A stretch of 64,000 nucleotides of DNA from Pseudomonadota bacterium (lineage in GTDB: Bacteria > Pseudomonadota > Gammaproteobacteria > Xanthomonadales > Rhodanobacteraceae): contig JAJYSM010000002.1 of the NCBI GenBank assembly GCA_021793575.1, positions 1 to 64,000 of the forward strand, written 5' to 3'. Under the pieces are notes generated by a model, which was given only the letters and a program-made list of their open reading frames with translations, ran no database searches and had not been told where the DNA came from. Shown here one piece after another: positions 48,954-60,096 of this stretch; position 1 is the first letter of the stretch; every line of letters begins with the position of its first letter. Both the position numbers and the translations under genes were made by a program.

Positions 48954-51713
48954 ATGTCATATCGCAAGACTCTGCTAGCCGCGAGCATCGTCGCCGGCCT
49001 ATGCCTGTCCGGCGCGCTGTCCGCGCAGGACAGCACCCCGACCACCACGGGCGCCGCCAAACCGGCGCCACCGAAGCGATCCAGCGTGAAGGAGCTGGGC
49101 ACGGTCATCGTCACCGGCATCCGCGACAGCGAGGCCGAATCGCTGGCCCTGAAGAAGGACGCCAATTCGCACGTCGAGATCGTCACCGCCGAGGACATCG
49201 GCAAGCTGCCGGCGCGCAATGTGGCCGACACCCTGCAGCGCCTGCCGGGCGTCAACATCAGCTCGGCCAGCGCCAGCGAGGGCGGCTTCGACGAAAACGA
49301 CCGCGTCAGCCTGCGCGGCACCAACCCCAGCCTGACCCAGACCCTGGTCAACGGCCACACCATCGGCACCGGCGACTGGTTCGTGCTGAGCCAGGTGCAG
49401 ACGGTGGGGCGCAGCGTCAGCTACAGCCTGCTGCCCTCGGAAATCGTCAGCGAGGTGGTGGTGCACAAGACCTCGGAGGCGCGCATCCAGGAAGGCGGCG
49501 CCGCCGGCTCGGTCGACATCATCACGCGCAAGCCGCTGGAGTACAGCAAGCCGTATACCGCGGAGGCCTCGGTCGGCGGCGTCTACTCCGACCTGCCCGG
49601 CAGCACCGAGCCGCAGTTCAGCGGCCTGTTCAACTGGAAGAACGCCGCCAACACCATGGGTCTGCTGGTGCAGGGCTTCTACGAGAAGCGCAGCCTGCAG
49701 CGCAACGGCCAGGAGATCGTCGGCGGCTACAACCAGATCGCCGCCACCGACCCGATCGCGACAGCCCATCCCGACCTCGCGGGCGTGTACTACCCGAACC
49801 TGATCGGCGCCGCGCTGTTCACCCAGCAGCGCGTGCGCAAGGGCGGCCTGATCGACTTCGAGATCAAGCCCACCGACAACCTCACGCTGAACCTCAGCGG
49901 CTTCTACTCCAAGCTCAAGGCCGACAACTACAACCGCAACTACCTGATGTGGGCGAGCCAGTTCGTGCCGAGCGGCGCCGGGCTGCAGCCGGGCTACACG
50001 GTGCAGAACAATGTGCTCAGCAGCGCCACCTTCGCCCCGGTGCCGGGCAGCACCGTCCCCTACGGCGTGTATGACCAGATCTCGCGTCCGGGTGCCGCCT
50101 CCGAATCCAACTACGTAACCCTGGACGCGGACTGGCGCGCCACCGACCACCTGAGCTTCAAGGGTCAGGTCGGCACCACCCAGGGCAAGGGCAGCAGCCC
50201 GACCCAGGACGTGATCGAGCTGGGCAACAACGCCGGCGGCGGCGCCAGCTGGGGCATGCGCGGCATAGGCCAGCCGACCAACTGGTCGCTGGGCGCCAGC
50301 AACAATTCCCCCGCCGGCATCCTGCCCCAGGCGGGCTGGATCTTCGGTGCGCAGGGCATCCAGGTGAAAGACAAGGAGACCTAGTTCCAGGGCGACGGCG
50401 AGCTGGATTTCGACGACGGCGCGCTGTCCTCGCTCGACTTCGGCATGCGTTATGCCGACCACACGCGCGAGAACCCGTTCGAGGTGGCGCAGGGCCCCAA
50501 CTTTGCCAGCGCCTGGCAGAATCCGGCCGCCTACCCGACCACTTACTCAAACTATCCGGGCGATTTTGGCAGCTCGCTGGGCGCCACTTTCCCCAGCAAC
50601 ATCTGGTACTACACCCCGGGCCAGCTGGCCGCCATCGACGCGCAGTTCGCCAATCGCAACCCGGTCACCCGTTTCTACTTCAACGACATCTACAAGGTGA
50701 ACGAGAAGGACGGTGCGGCCTACCTGCAGGCCAATTTCGCCGGTGACCGCTGGTCCGCCAACGTGGGCGTGCGCTACGTCAACACCAGGGAGAACATCGG
50801 TTACACCAGCACCGCGCCGGACGCCAGCGCGACCACGGTGACCGGCCCGATCACCGGCTCGGCCTTCGGCAACTACTACTGGGACACCTACCAGCACAGC
50901 TACGGCAAGCTGCTGCCCAGCGCGAACTTCAAGTTCGACATGACCGACAGCCTGATCGCGCGCTTCGCCTTTTCGCAGACGATGACGCGACCGGACTACT
51001 CGGCGCTGGCCGGCTCGGTCTCGGCGGATGACCTCACCCACACCGGCAGCGGCGGCAACCCGCAGCTGAAGCCGCTGATCTCCACCAACTTCGACGCGGC
51101 GCTGGAATGGTACTTCGCCCCGCGCGGCCTGCTTTCGGCCAGCGTCTACAACATGCAGCTGACGGACTACGTCAATTTCGGCAACCAGAACCGCGTGTTC
51201 AAGGACATGCAGGCCAGCAACGCGGCCGGGCATGACGTGTTCAACACCTACCTGATCAGCGTGCCCACCAACGTCGGCGGCAACGTCAAGGGCGTGGAGC
51301 TGAACTACATCCAGCCGATCGGCAAGAACTTCGGCGTGGCCGCCAATTACACCTACGCCGACGGCCACACCGACAACGGCCAGCCGCTGTCGGGCACCTC
51401 AAAGAAGACCTACAACGTATCGGGCTACTTCGAGAACGACCGCTTCAACGCGCGGCTGAGCTACACCTACCGCTCGTCCTTCTATGCGGGCGTCAGCCGC
51501 ACCGACACGTTCTTCCAGTCCGGCATCGGCAACCTGGCACTGTCGGTGGGGTACAAGCTCAGTGACCAGCTGTCGCTGTCGCTGGACGCGATGAACCTCA
51601 ACAACCCCAAGCTGAAGTACTACACGCAGAACGCCGCCTACGGCAAACAGCCCTATGCCTTCTACACCAACGGCCGCCAGTACTACCTGACCCTGCGTTA
51701 CAAGTTTTTCTGA
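48954..51713 (+). pseudogene. TonB-dependent receptor interrupted by one in-frame TAG codon (50382..50384)
   Basis: N-terminal plug (VTAEDIGKLPARNVADTLQRLPGVNI...GGAAGSVDIITRKPLE) in ORF 48954..50384; barrel continues in the same frame to 51713 (C-terminal YYLTLRYKFF). Confidence 0.85.
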
Positions 51714-51761
51714 GTCACGCGTCTCTCGACGCGAGCCACGGACGGCTCACCATTCTCCCCA

Positions 51762-51798
51762 GACGGGCCCGGTTGCATGTTCCCGGGTCCGTCGTTTT
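51762..51798 (+). terminator. Rho-independent-type terminator after the TonB receptor
   Basis: gacgggcccgg...ccgggtccgtc stem (one G-T) followed by gtttt. Confidence 0.65.
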
Positions 51799-51855
51799 GC
51801 GGGCGAGGCCCGCGCCGCGCGTGGCATGCTGCGGCCTCTGCGACGGAGACTGCCG

Positions 51856-54186
51856 ATGACACGCCGTTTGCTTCTTGCCTGCGCCGCCCTGTGCGCCGCG
51901 CTGTCCGTGCCCGCCACGCCGATGGCTGCGACGGCGGCAAGCCCATCACTGATTCCGCTGCCGGCCCGGCTCAAGCTGGCCAGCGGGCGCCTCACCGTCG
52001 ATGCGCACACGACTATCGTGGTCGCCGACCACAGCGCCGCCAGCCGCCGCACGGCGCACTACCTTGCCGCGCTGCTCGCGCGCACCCGCGGCCTGGCGTT
52101 GCGCGTCAGGCAGGGTGCGCCGAGCGCGCCGATGATCCTGCCGGCGATCGTGCTGCAGCGCGACCCGCGCGCGCCGGTGGCCGAGCCGGGTGGCTACGCG
52201 CTGGACGTCACGCCGCGAGGCGTGCGGATCACCGCGCGCAGCGATGTCGGTCTGTTCCACGGCGCGGTCACGCTGTGGCAGCTGCTCACGCCGGATGTGC
52301 GGCGTGGCGCGGTGACGCTGCGGGCGCTGCACATCCGCGACTGGCCGCGCTTCCGCTGGCGCGGGCTGATGCTGGATTCCGTCCGGCACATGCAGTCGGT
52401 GGCCGGGATCGAGCGGCTGCTCGACCAGATGGCGCAGCACAAGCTCAACGTCTTCCACTGGCACCTCACCGACGACCAGGGCTGGCGTATCGCGATCCCC
52501 GGCTATCCCGCGCTGACCCGTATCGGCGCCTGGCGCACGCCGCCGGACGCCGGCCGCGACGGCGAGCCGCTGCGCTACGGCGGCTACTACACGCCGGCGC
52601 AGATCCGCCAGCTGGTGGCGTACGCGGCGGCGCGCTACATCACCGTGGTGCCGGAAATCGACATGCCCGGCCACGCGCAGGCGGCGGTGGCGGCGTACCC
52701 GCAGCTGGGCGTCACCGGCCAGCGCCCGCCGGTGTCGGTGGACTGGGGCATCAACCCCTACCTGTACAACGTGGACGAACCCACCTTCCGCTTCATCGAC
52801 CGCGTACTCGACGAGGTGATGGCGCTGTTCCCCTCGAAGTTCATTCACGTCGGCGGCGACGAGGCGATCAAGGACCAGTGGCAGGCCGCGACCGCGGTGC
52901 AGGCGAAGATGCGTGCGCTGGGCCTGAAGAACTCGGACGCGCTGCAGGGCTGGTTCATCGCCCGCGTCGGCAAGTATCTCGCCGCGCACGGGCGCCGGCT
53001 GATCGGCTGGGACGAGATCCTCGACGGCGGCGCGATGCCGGCCGACGCCATCGTGATGTCGTGGCGCGGCACGGACGGTGCGGTCAAGGCGGCCAGGGCG
53101 GGCTACGACGTGGTGCTGTCGCCGGCGCCCGAGCTGTATTTCGATCAGCTGCAAAGCGACCGCGCCGACGAATACGCCGGCCGGCTGCCGGTGGAAACGT
53201 TGGCCAGCGTGTACGCCTTCGAGCCGGTGCCGAAGGCGCTCGATGCGGCGCAGGCGCGCCACGTACTGGGTGCCCAGGCCAACGTGTGGACCGAACACAT
53301 GCCGACCATGGCGCACGTGGAGCACGCGGTGTTTCCGCGGCTGGACGCGCTCAGCGAGGTCGACTGGTCGCCGGCCGCCGCGCGCAGCTGGAAGGGTTTC
53401 CTGGCGCGGCTGCCGGCGCAGTTCGCGCGTTACCGGGCGCAGCGCATCGGCTATGCCGACAGCGCGTTCGCACCGGACATCGCGCTGGACCGCAACGCCG
53501 CGCTGGCCGACGGCCACGCCACCGTCACGCTGTCCGATCAGGCGGATTTCGGTGCGCTGCACTACACGCTGGACGGCAGCGTGCCGGGCCTGCAGTCGCC
53601 GCGGTATCGCACGCCGTTCGCGGTGACGCTGCCGGTCACCGTGCGCGCGGCCAGCTTCGCCGCCGACGGCAGCGCGCTGGCCGCACCGCGCCAGCGCGTG
53701 CTCGATCGCGCGCATCTGCTCAGCCGCAGCGGCAACGCGATGCCCAACTGCCCCGGCAGCGATTTCCGCCTGCGCGTGCAGCCGATGCCGGACGCCACCA
53801 GCACGGCGCCGGTCTACAGCATCAACGTGTTCGACAGCTGCCAGCTGTTTCCGGCCACGCGCATGGACGGCGTGGCGGCGATCCACGTCGACGCAGTGCG
53901 GCTGGAGCGCAATTACGCGCTGGCGCATGACCAGAAGCTGGTGGTGTCGCGCCCGCACCGCACGCCGTTCGGCGAGCTGGTGGTGCATCAGGACCAGTGC
54001 AACGGTGCGGTGCTGGCCACGCTGCCGCTGCCCGATCCCGCGCACAGCGCGCGCACCTTCACGCTGGATGCGCCGCTGCCCGCGCTGACCGGCGCGCACG
54101 CGCTGTGCCTGATCTACACCGCGCCCATTGACGGCCCGCTGTACGCGCTGGGCCGCGTGTCGCTGCGGGCCGCGAAGTCGCCATGA
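51856..54186 (+). CDS. GH20 beta-N-acetylhexosaminidase
   Basis: WRGLMLDSVRHMQSV; HWHLTDDQGWRIAIPGYPALTRIGAW; EIDMPGHAQAAVAAYP; HVGGDEAIKDQW. Confidence 0.95.
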   Translation: MTRRLLLACAALCAALSVPATPMAATAASPSLIPLPARLKLASGRLTVDAHTTIVVADHSAASRRTAHYLAALLARTRGLALRVRQGAPSAPMILPAIVLQRDPRAPVAEPGGYALDVTPRGVRITARSDVGLFHGAVTLWQLLTPDVRRGAVTLRALHIRDWPRFRWRGLMLDSVRHMQSVAGIERLLDQMAQHKLNVFHWHLTDDQGWRIAIPGYPALTRIGAWRTPPDAGRDGEPLRYGGYYTPAQIRQLVAYAAARYITVVPEIDMPGHAQAAVAAYPQLGVTGQRPPVSVDWGINPYLYNVDEPTFRFIDRVLDEVMALFPSKFIHVGGDEAIKDQWQAATAVQAKMRALGLKNSDALQGWFIARVGKYLAAHGRRLIGWDEILDGGAMPADAIVMSWRGTDGAVKAARAGYDVVLSPAPELYFDQLQSDRADEYAGRLPVETLASVYAFEPVPKALDAAQARHVLGAQANVWTEHMPTMAHVEHAVFPRLDALSEVDWSPAAARSWKGFLARLPAQFARYRAQRIGYADSAFAPDIALDRNAALADGHATVTLSDQADFGALHYTLDGSVPGLQSPRYRTPFAVTLPVTVRAASFAADGSALAAPRQRVLDRAHLLSRSGNAMPNCPGSDFRLRVQPMPDATSTAPVYSINVFDSCQLFPATRMDGVAAIHVDAVRLERNYALAHDQKLVVSRPHRTPFGELVVHQDQCNGAVLATLPLPDPAHSARTFTLDAPLPALTGAHALCLIYTAPIDGPLYALGRVSLRAAKSP

Positions 54187-55256
54187 GTGCCGCGCCGCAC
54201 CGGCTCGCCTCGCTCGACGCGCTGCGCGGCTGCACGGTGGCGGCGATGCTGCTGGTCAACGACCCGGGCGACTGGAGCCATGTGTATGCGCCGCTGGATC
54301 ACGCGGCGTGGAACGGCTGCACGCCCACCGACCTGGTGTTTCCGTTCTTCCTGTTCATGGTGGGCGTGTCGGTGGCGCTGGCGATCGTGCCGCGGCGGGA
54401 GCAGGGCGCGGCATCGGCGCCGCTGGCGCGCGCGGCGCTGTGGCGGGCGCTGCGCATCGTGGCGCTGGGCGTGGCGATCAACGGGCTGGCCTGGTGGCTG
54501 ATGCCCGGCGCGCACCTGCGCCTGCCCGGCGTGCTGCAGCGGATCGGCGTGTGCTTCGGCGCGGTGGCGCTGTTCGCGCTGTATGCGCGGCCGCGCGCGC
54601 AGTGGGCTGCGATCGCGACGCTGCTGCTGGGTTACTGGGGTGTGCTGGAGCTGGGCGGTTCGCTGCAGCCGTGGTTCAACATCGTCAGCCGCACCGACAC
54701 CGCGGTGTTCGGCCGCTACGTCTACCTGATCGATCCGGCGACGGGCCGCGGCCACGATCCGGAGGGCCTGCTCAGCACTCTGCCGGCGCTGGCCACCACC
54801 CTGCTGGGGCTGCGCGCGGGCTGCGCGCTGCGCACTGAAAAGCTGAAGCCGCTGCTGCTCGGCGGCCTGCTGACGCTGCTGCTCGGCGCGCTGTGGTCGC
54901 TGTGGCTGCCGCTGAACAAGAACCTGTGGACGCCATCGTTCGTGCTGTGGTGCGCCGGCTGGGCCACGCTGGCGCTGCTGGCGTTCCACGCGCTGATCGA
55001 CCGCCGCGGCTGGCCGCCGCTGGGGCGACGCCTCGGCGTCAACGCGATCGCCGCCTATGCCGGCTCCGAGCTGATGCAGATCCTGCTGCCCGCGCTGGGC
55101 TGGAGCGGACCGCTGTACCGCACGCTGTTCGCGCGCTGGATGACGCCGCGCTTCGGTCCGTACGTGCCGTCGCTGGCCTATGCGCTGGCGTTCGTGGCGC
55201 TGTGGTGGGTGATCGTGTGGGCGCTGGACCGGCGGCGCATTTATCTCAAGCTGTAG
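54183..55256 (+). CDS. nagX: Membrane protein, DUF5009/heparan-alpha-glucosaminide N-acetyltransferase-like (NagX)
   Basis: RLASLDALRGCTVAAMLLVNDPGDWSHVYAPLDHAAWNGCTPTDLVFPFFLFMVGVSVALAI; ATGA overlap with GH20. Confidence 0.88.
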   Translation: MSAAPHRLASLDALRGCTVAAMLLVNDPGDWSHVYAPLDHAAWNGCTPTDLVFPFFLFMVGVSVALAIVPRREQGAASAPLARAALWRALRIVALGVAINGLAWWLMPGAHLRLPGVLQRIGVCFGAVALFALYARPRAQWAAIATLLLGYWGVLELGGSLQPWFNIVSRTDTAVFGRYVYLIDPATGRGHDPEGLLSTLPALATTLLGLRAGCALRTEKLKPLLLGGLLTLLLGALWSLWLPLNKNLWTPSFVLWCAGWATLALLAFHALIDRRGWPPLGRRLGVNAIAAYAGSELMQILLPALGWSGPLYRTLFARWMTPRFGPYVPSLAYALAFVALWWVIVWALDRRRIYLKL

Positions 55257-55265
55257 CCCGCCGCG

Positions 55266-58200
55266 TCAGGGCGCCGGATGCGCGGCCGGCCCGCCGTCGC
55301 CGCGGCGCGTCGGCGGCCGATCGGCGGACGGCGGCGCGGCGTGCCGCCGCAGCGCCTGCAGGTCGAGCGCGGCGTCGGCGGCATCGGCTTCGATCAGTGC
55401 CACGCAGCGGGCGCCGACCAGCGCCGCCACCGGCATGCCGTCGCGATACAGCACGCGCGAGGCGGTCAGCGCCGGCACCTTGTCGCCGGCCAGCACGGTG
55501 CCGACCAGGTTCAGCGGATCGGCGCCGCTGAGGCAGACCCGCTCGCCGTCGTCGGGGCGCCGGCGTACCGCCCGCAGCGGCGCGATCGCCTCCGGCAGCG
55601 CGAACTGCTCGCCGACCAGGCCTTCGACGAAGCGCCCGCCGCGGATCTCTCCGCGCGCCTCCAGCCGCCGGTACACCCGCAGCAGCTCGCGCCACGGCGG
55701 CAGCCACGGCGCCTCGCGCTCCAGCAGCTTCCAGAACACCACGCCGTAGCGGCACAGCAGGGCGCGAGCGATGTGCTCGATCGCCTCCCCGTCTGCGGCC
55801 GCTGCGCCGTGGCTGCGCGAAAGCGACCAGCGGCCCGCGTCCTCGATGCCGTTGAGCTGGTGCCGGCGCAGGCGGCGGTGGCGGCCGCCGTCGCGGCGGG
55901 CGGCCGGCAGCAGCAGGGCGCGCAGGCCGGCAAAGCTGTCGGCGCTGACGCGGCCGGCGGCGACCAGTTCGCCCAACGCGTTTTCCAGCTCGACGCGCAG
56001 CAGCCGGGTGGCACCGAGCAGCTCGTCGAAAAACAGCGCGCCCTGCGCCTGCAGCGCATCGGCTACCGCCTGCGCGCGCGAGGACAGCAGCACGGGTTGT
56101 GCATCGTCGCTGGCAGCAATGGACGTCCAGACGGCCAGACTGCGACGCGGCAGCAACACGATCGGCGTGCTGCGCAGCGGGCCACTGCCGCCGCCGCTGC
56201 CGGCGCGCAGCCGGCTCCAGCCGATGCGGCCGGCGCGGCACAGGTGGTCCAGCCAGCCGGGCGCGTAGTCGCCGATGCGCGCGGGCAGGATCTCCGCTTC
56301 CCACGCGCCGGCCGCCGCCTCGAAGCCTTCCAGCTGCTCCAGCGTGGCGAGCAGCGCGTCCGGCCCGCTCAGCCGGGTGGCCGCCGACACGTGCTGCCAG
56401 TCGAACAGGAAGCGCATCAGTTCGCGCCGGCTCACCGGCTCGATCTCGCGGCGCAGCCGGCCCAGCGTGTAGCGGTGGATGCGCGCCAGCAGGTGGCGCT
56501 CGCATCATTCGGTGTCGACGGCAGCGGCGCTGAAGCAGCCCTGCATCACGTAGCCCTCGGACTGCAGCCGCAGCAGCGCGGTTTCGATCTCGCTTGCCGC
56601 GACCGCCAGCGACTGCGCCAGCGCGGCCGCGGTGACCGGGCCGAGCCCGCCGAGCCGATGGCGCACCAGTTCCAGCAGCGCATCTTCACGCGTCCAGATT
56701 TGCGCAGCGTATTCGGAGGGCGCGGCGATCGGCGGCTGCATCGCGGCGCCGGGGTGCAGCGCCTGCCATAGCGGCAGCTTTTCGGCGGATGTCCAGATGG
56801 CCGACTGAGCCCTCTCCCCTGGCGCAGCCGGGGGAGAGGGTTGGGTGAGGGGGCGCTCTGGCTTTGCTCCAGCGCCAACGGCAAAAGCTTCCCCCTCACC
56901 CCAGCCCTCTCCCCCTGCCGCCGGCAGGGGGAGAGGGAGTAAAAATCGCGTGGCCCGCTGCGCCCTGGCGAGCGCCTGCAGCCGCTCCTCCCAGCCGGCG
57001 TTGGCGTCGACTTCCGCGGCGGTGACGAAGCCGAGCAGGGTCAGCGCCTCGTGCATCTCGTCGGCGTCGCGCACCTGCGGCCACGCCTCGTCGCGCACCG
57101 CGGCGATCGCCTCCGGATCGAGCCGGCCCAGGTCGTCGGCGCTGTCGCTGCCGCTGAGGCCGCGCGACTGCACCGCGCGAGTGCGGCGCTCTTCCAGCGG
57201 CGCGTCGTCGAGGAACGCGTACGGTGCGGCGTTGAGCACCTCGGCGGCGAGCGGGCTGGGCGCGGTGAGCTCGCGTGCCACGATGGCGATGGCGCCGCTT
57301 TCCAGTCCGCGCAGGATCTGCAGCAGGCCGTCCACGTCCATCGCCTCGCGCAGGCAGTCGTGCATGGTCTGGTTGACCAGCGGATGGTCGGGCACCTCGC
57401 GCTCGCCCACGATGTTCTCGAGGCAGGCGACCTGATCGGGGAACACCGCCGCGAGCAGGTCCTCGCTCTTCATCCGCTGCAGCGGCGGCGGGGTGCGCTT
57501 GCCGGCGGTGAAGCGCGGCAGCGCCAGCGCGGTGACCGCGTTCCAGCGCCAGCGCGCGGGGAACAGCGGCGCGTCCAGCAGCGCCTGGATCAGCACCTGC
57601 TCGGCGGTGTTCGAATGCAGGTAGTGCGCGACCTCCTCCAGCGGAAAGCTGTGGCTGGTGGACAGCGACAGCACGATCGCGTCCTCGGTCGCCGCCGCCT
57701 GCAGCTCGAAGTTGAACTGGCGGCAGAAGCGCTTGCGCAGCGCCAGCCCCCACGCGCGGTTGATGCGACTGCCCCACGGCGCGTGCAGCACCAGCTGGGT
57801 GCCGCCGGATTCGTCGAAGAAGCGCTCCAGCACCAGCGTGCGCTGCGTGGGCAGCACGCCGAGCGCGGCCTTGGCGCGCGCCAGGTAGTCGACCAGCTGC
57901 TGCGTGGCGGCTTCGTGCAGGCCGAGCTCGCCCACCAGCCAGGCCAGCGCGGCGGGCGCGCCGCCGGCGTCGAGCTGCGCGGCGATTTCCTCGCGCAGCC
58001 GCGACACGCCGAACGACAGCTCGCGGCTGCGCCCCGGCGCCTCGCCGAGCCAGAACGGGATGCTCGGCGGCGCGCCGCGCGCGTCCTCCACCCGCAGACG
58101 GTCGCGCTCGACCCGCTGGATGCGGTAGCTGGTGTTGCCGAGCTGGAAGATGTCGCCGGCCATGCTCTCGATGGCGAAATCCTCGTTCACCGTGCCCACC

Positions 58201-59924
58201 ACGATCGCCTGCGGCTCCAGCACCACCTTGTAGTCGGCGGTGTCGGGAATGGTGCCGCCGGAGGTCAGCGCGGTGAGCCGCGCGCCGCGTCGCGCGCGCA
58301 GCTGGCCGTGCACCGCGTCGCGGTGCAGGTAGGCCGCGCGCGGTCCCTGGCGGGTGCTGAAGCCCTCGGCCAGCATGCGCACCACGGCGTCGAAATCCGC
58401 CCGCGCCAGCGCGCGGTACGGATAGGCGCCGCGCACCAGTGCATACAGCGCGTCCTCGCGCCATTCAGTGCAGGCGACCTCGGCCACGATCTGCTGCGCC
58501 AGCACGTCCAGCGGCTGCGGCGGCAGGATCAGCGCATCGAGCTCGCCGCGACGCACGCAGTCGAGCAGGGCGGCGCATTCCACCAGGTCGTCGCGGCTGG
58601 ACGGAAACAGCCGCGCCTTCGGCGTGCCGGTGATGCTGTGGCCGGAGCGCCCCGCGCGCTGCAGGAAGGCGGCGATCGAGCGCGGCGAGCCGAGCTGGCA
58701 GACCAGGTCGACGTCACCGATGTCGATGCCCAGCTCCAGCGACGCGGTGGCCACCAGCACCGACAACTCGCCGCGCTTCAGCCGCTGCTCGGCGTCCAGC
58801 CGCAGCTCTTTGGCCAGGCTGCCGTGATGCGCCGCCACCGCGTCCTTGCCCAGCCGCTCGGACAGCTGCCGCGCGGCGCGCTCGGCCATCCGCCGCGTGT
58901 TGACGAACACCAGGGTGGTGCGATGCGCCTGCGCCAGCTGCGCCAGCCGGTCATACACCAGCGCCCAGCTGTCGTTCGACATCACCGCCTCCAGCGGCAC
59001 CGGCGACACCTCGATGGCAAGGTCGCGCGGACGGGAGTGGCCCACGTCGATGATGGCGCAGGCGAGTTTTTCCCTCTCCCCGCCGGGGAGAGGGCAGGGT
59101 GAGGGGCGGGTGCTCGCGAAGATGTCGCCAACGGCGATCGCGTCGTTGACCGTTCCGTGCGACCCCGCCCCCTCACCCCAACCCTCTCCCCGCAGGGGAG
59201 AGGGGGCAGTTCCCGCGCCAATCAGAAAGTCGGCCACCATTGCTATCGGCTTCTGCGTCGCTGACAGCCCGATGCGCAGCAGGCGGCGCTGGCACAGCGA
59301 CTGCAGCCGTTCCAGCGACAGCGCCAGGTGGGAACCGCGCTTGCTGCCGGCGATCGCGTGGATCTCGTCCACGATCACCGTGCGCGTGTCGGCCAGCATC
59401 GCGCGGCCGGAGGTCGAGCCGAGCAGCACGTACAGCGATTCGGGCGTGGTCACCAGGATGTGCGGCGGCAGCTTGCGCAGCAGGCTGCGTTCGGCCTGCG
59501 GCGTGTCGCCGGTGCGCACGGCGGTGCGGATCGCCACGTCGGGCAGGCCGAGCTTCTCCAGCTCGGCGCGGATGCCTGCCAGCGGCGCCTCGAGGTTGAT
59601 GTGGATGTCGTTCGACAGCGCCTTCAGCGGCGACACGTAGACCACGCGGGTGGCGTCCGGCAGCGCGCCTCCCAGCGCCACGCCCTCGCGCACCAGCGCG
59701 TCGATGGCGGCGAGAAACGCGGTCAGCGTCTTGCCCGAGCCGGTCGGCGCGGCCACCAGCGTGTGCCGCCCGGCATGGATCGACGGCCATGCCTGCGCCT
59801 GCGCCGCGGTGGGCGCGTCGAACGCGCCGCGGAACCAGCCGGCGACGGCGGGGTGGAAGGCGTCGAGCGGGTCGGGGTCCAGGCGCATCGGCAACGATCC
59901 GTGCGGCGGCGGGAGGGGAGTCAC
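55266..59924 (-). CDS. lhr: Lhr-type large ATP-dependent helicase, interrupted by an in-frame TGA at 56505..56507
   Basis: Minus ORF 56505..59924 has [72 protein letters not shown]; the same frame resumes after TGA with [25 protein letters not shown] and ORF 55266..56435. Confidence 0.92.
56810..56937. repeat. Inverted pair of CCTCTCCC...GGGAGAGGG palindromic repeats inside lhr (in frame)
   Basis: ccctctcccctggcgcagccgggggagagggttgggtgaggggg ... ccccctcaccccagccctctccccctgccgccggcagggggagaggg. Confidence 0.88.
59072..59204. repeat. Second inverted pair of the same palindromic repeat inside lhr (in frame)
   Basis: ccctctccccgccggggagagggcagggtgagggg ... cccctcaccccaaccctctccccgcaggggagaggg. 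Confidence 0.88.
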
Positions 59925-60096
59925 CGATCATATATGAGGGCATCGTCTGTCCAGCCAAGCCATGACCGATGCCGCCGCAAGCGGGCGGTGGCGACGGTGC
60001 AGGCGCGATCGCGACATGTCAATATTCACGCTGGCCGCCGCAGGTCAGGGACTCCATGGGGGGGATCCTCCGGCGACCCTCAAGCAAAGGACTTCC

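Noticed and set aside
57051-59102. 683-aa plus-strand ORF opposite lhr
   Set aside because: Antisense shadow with no domain signature.
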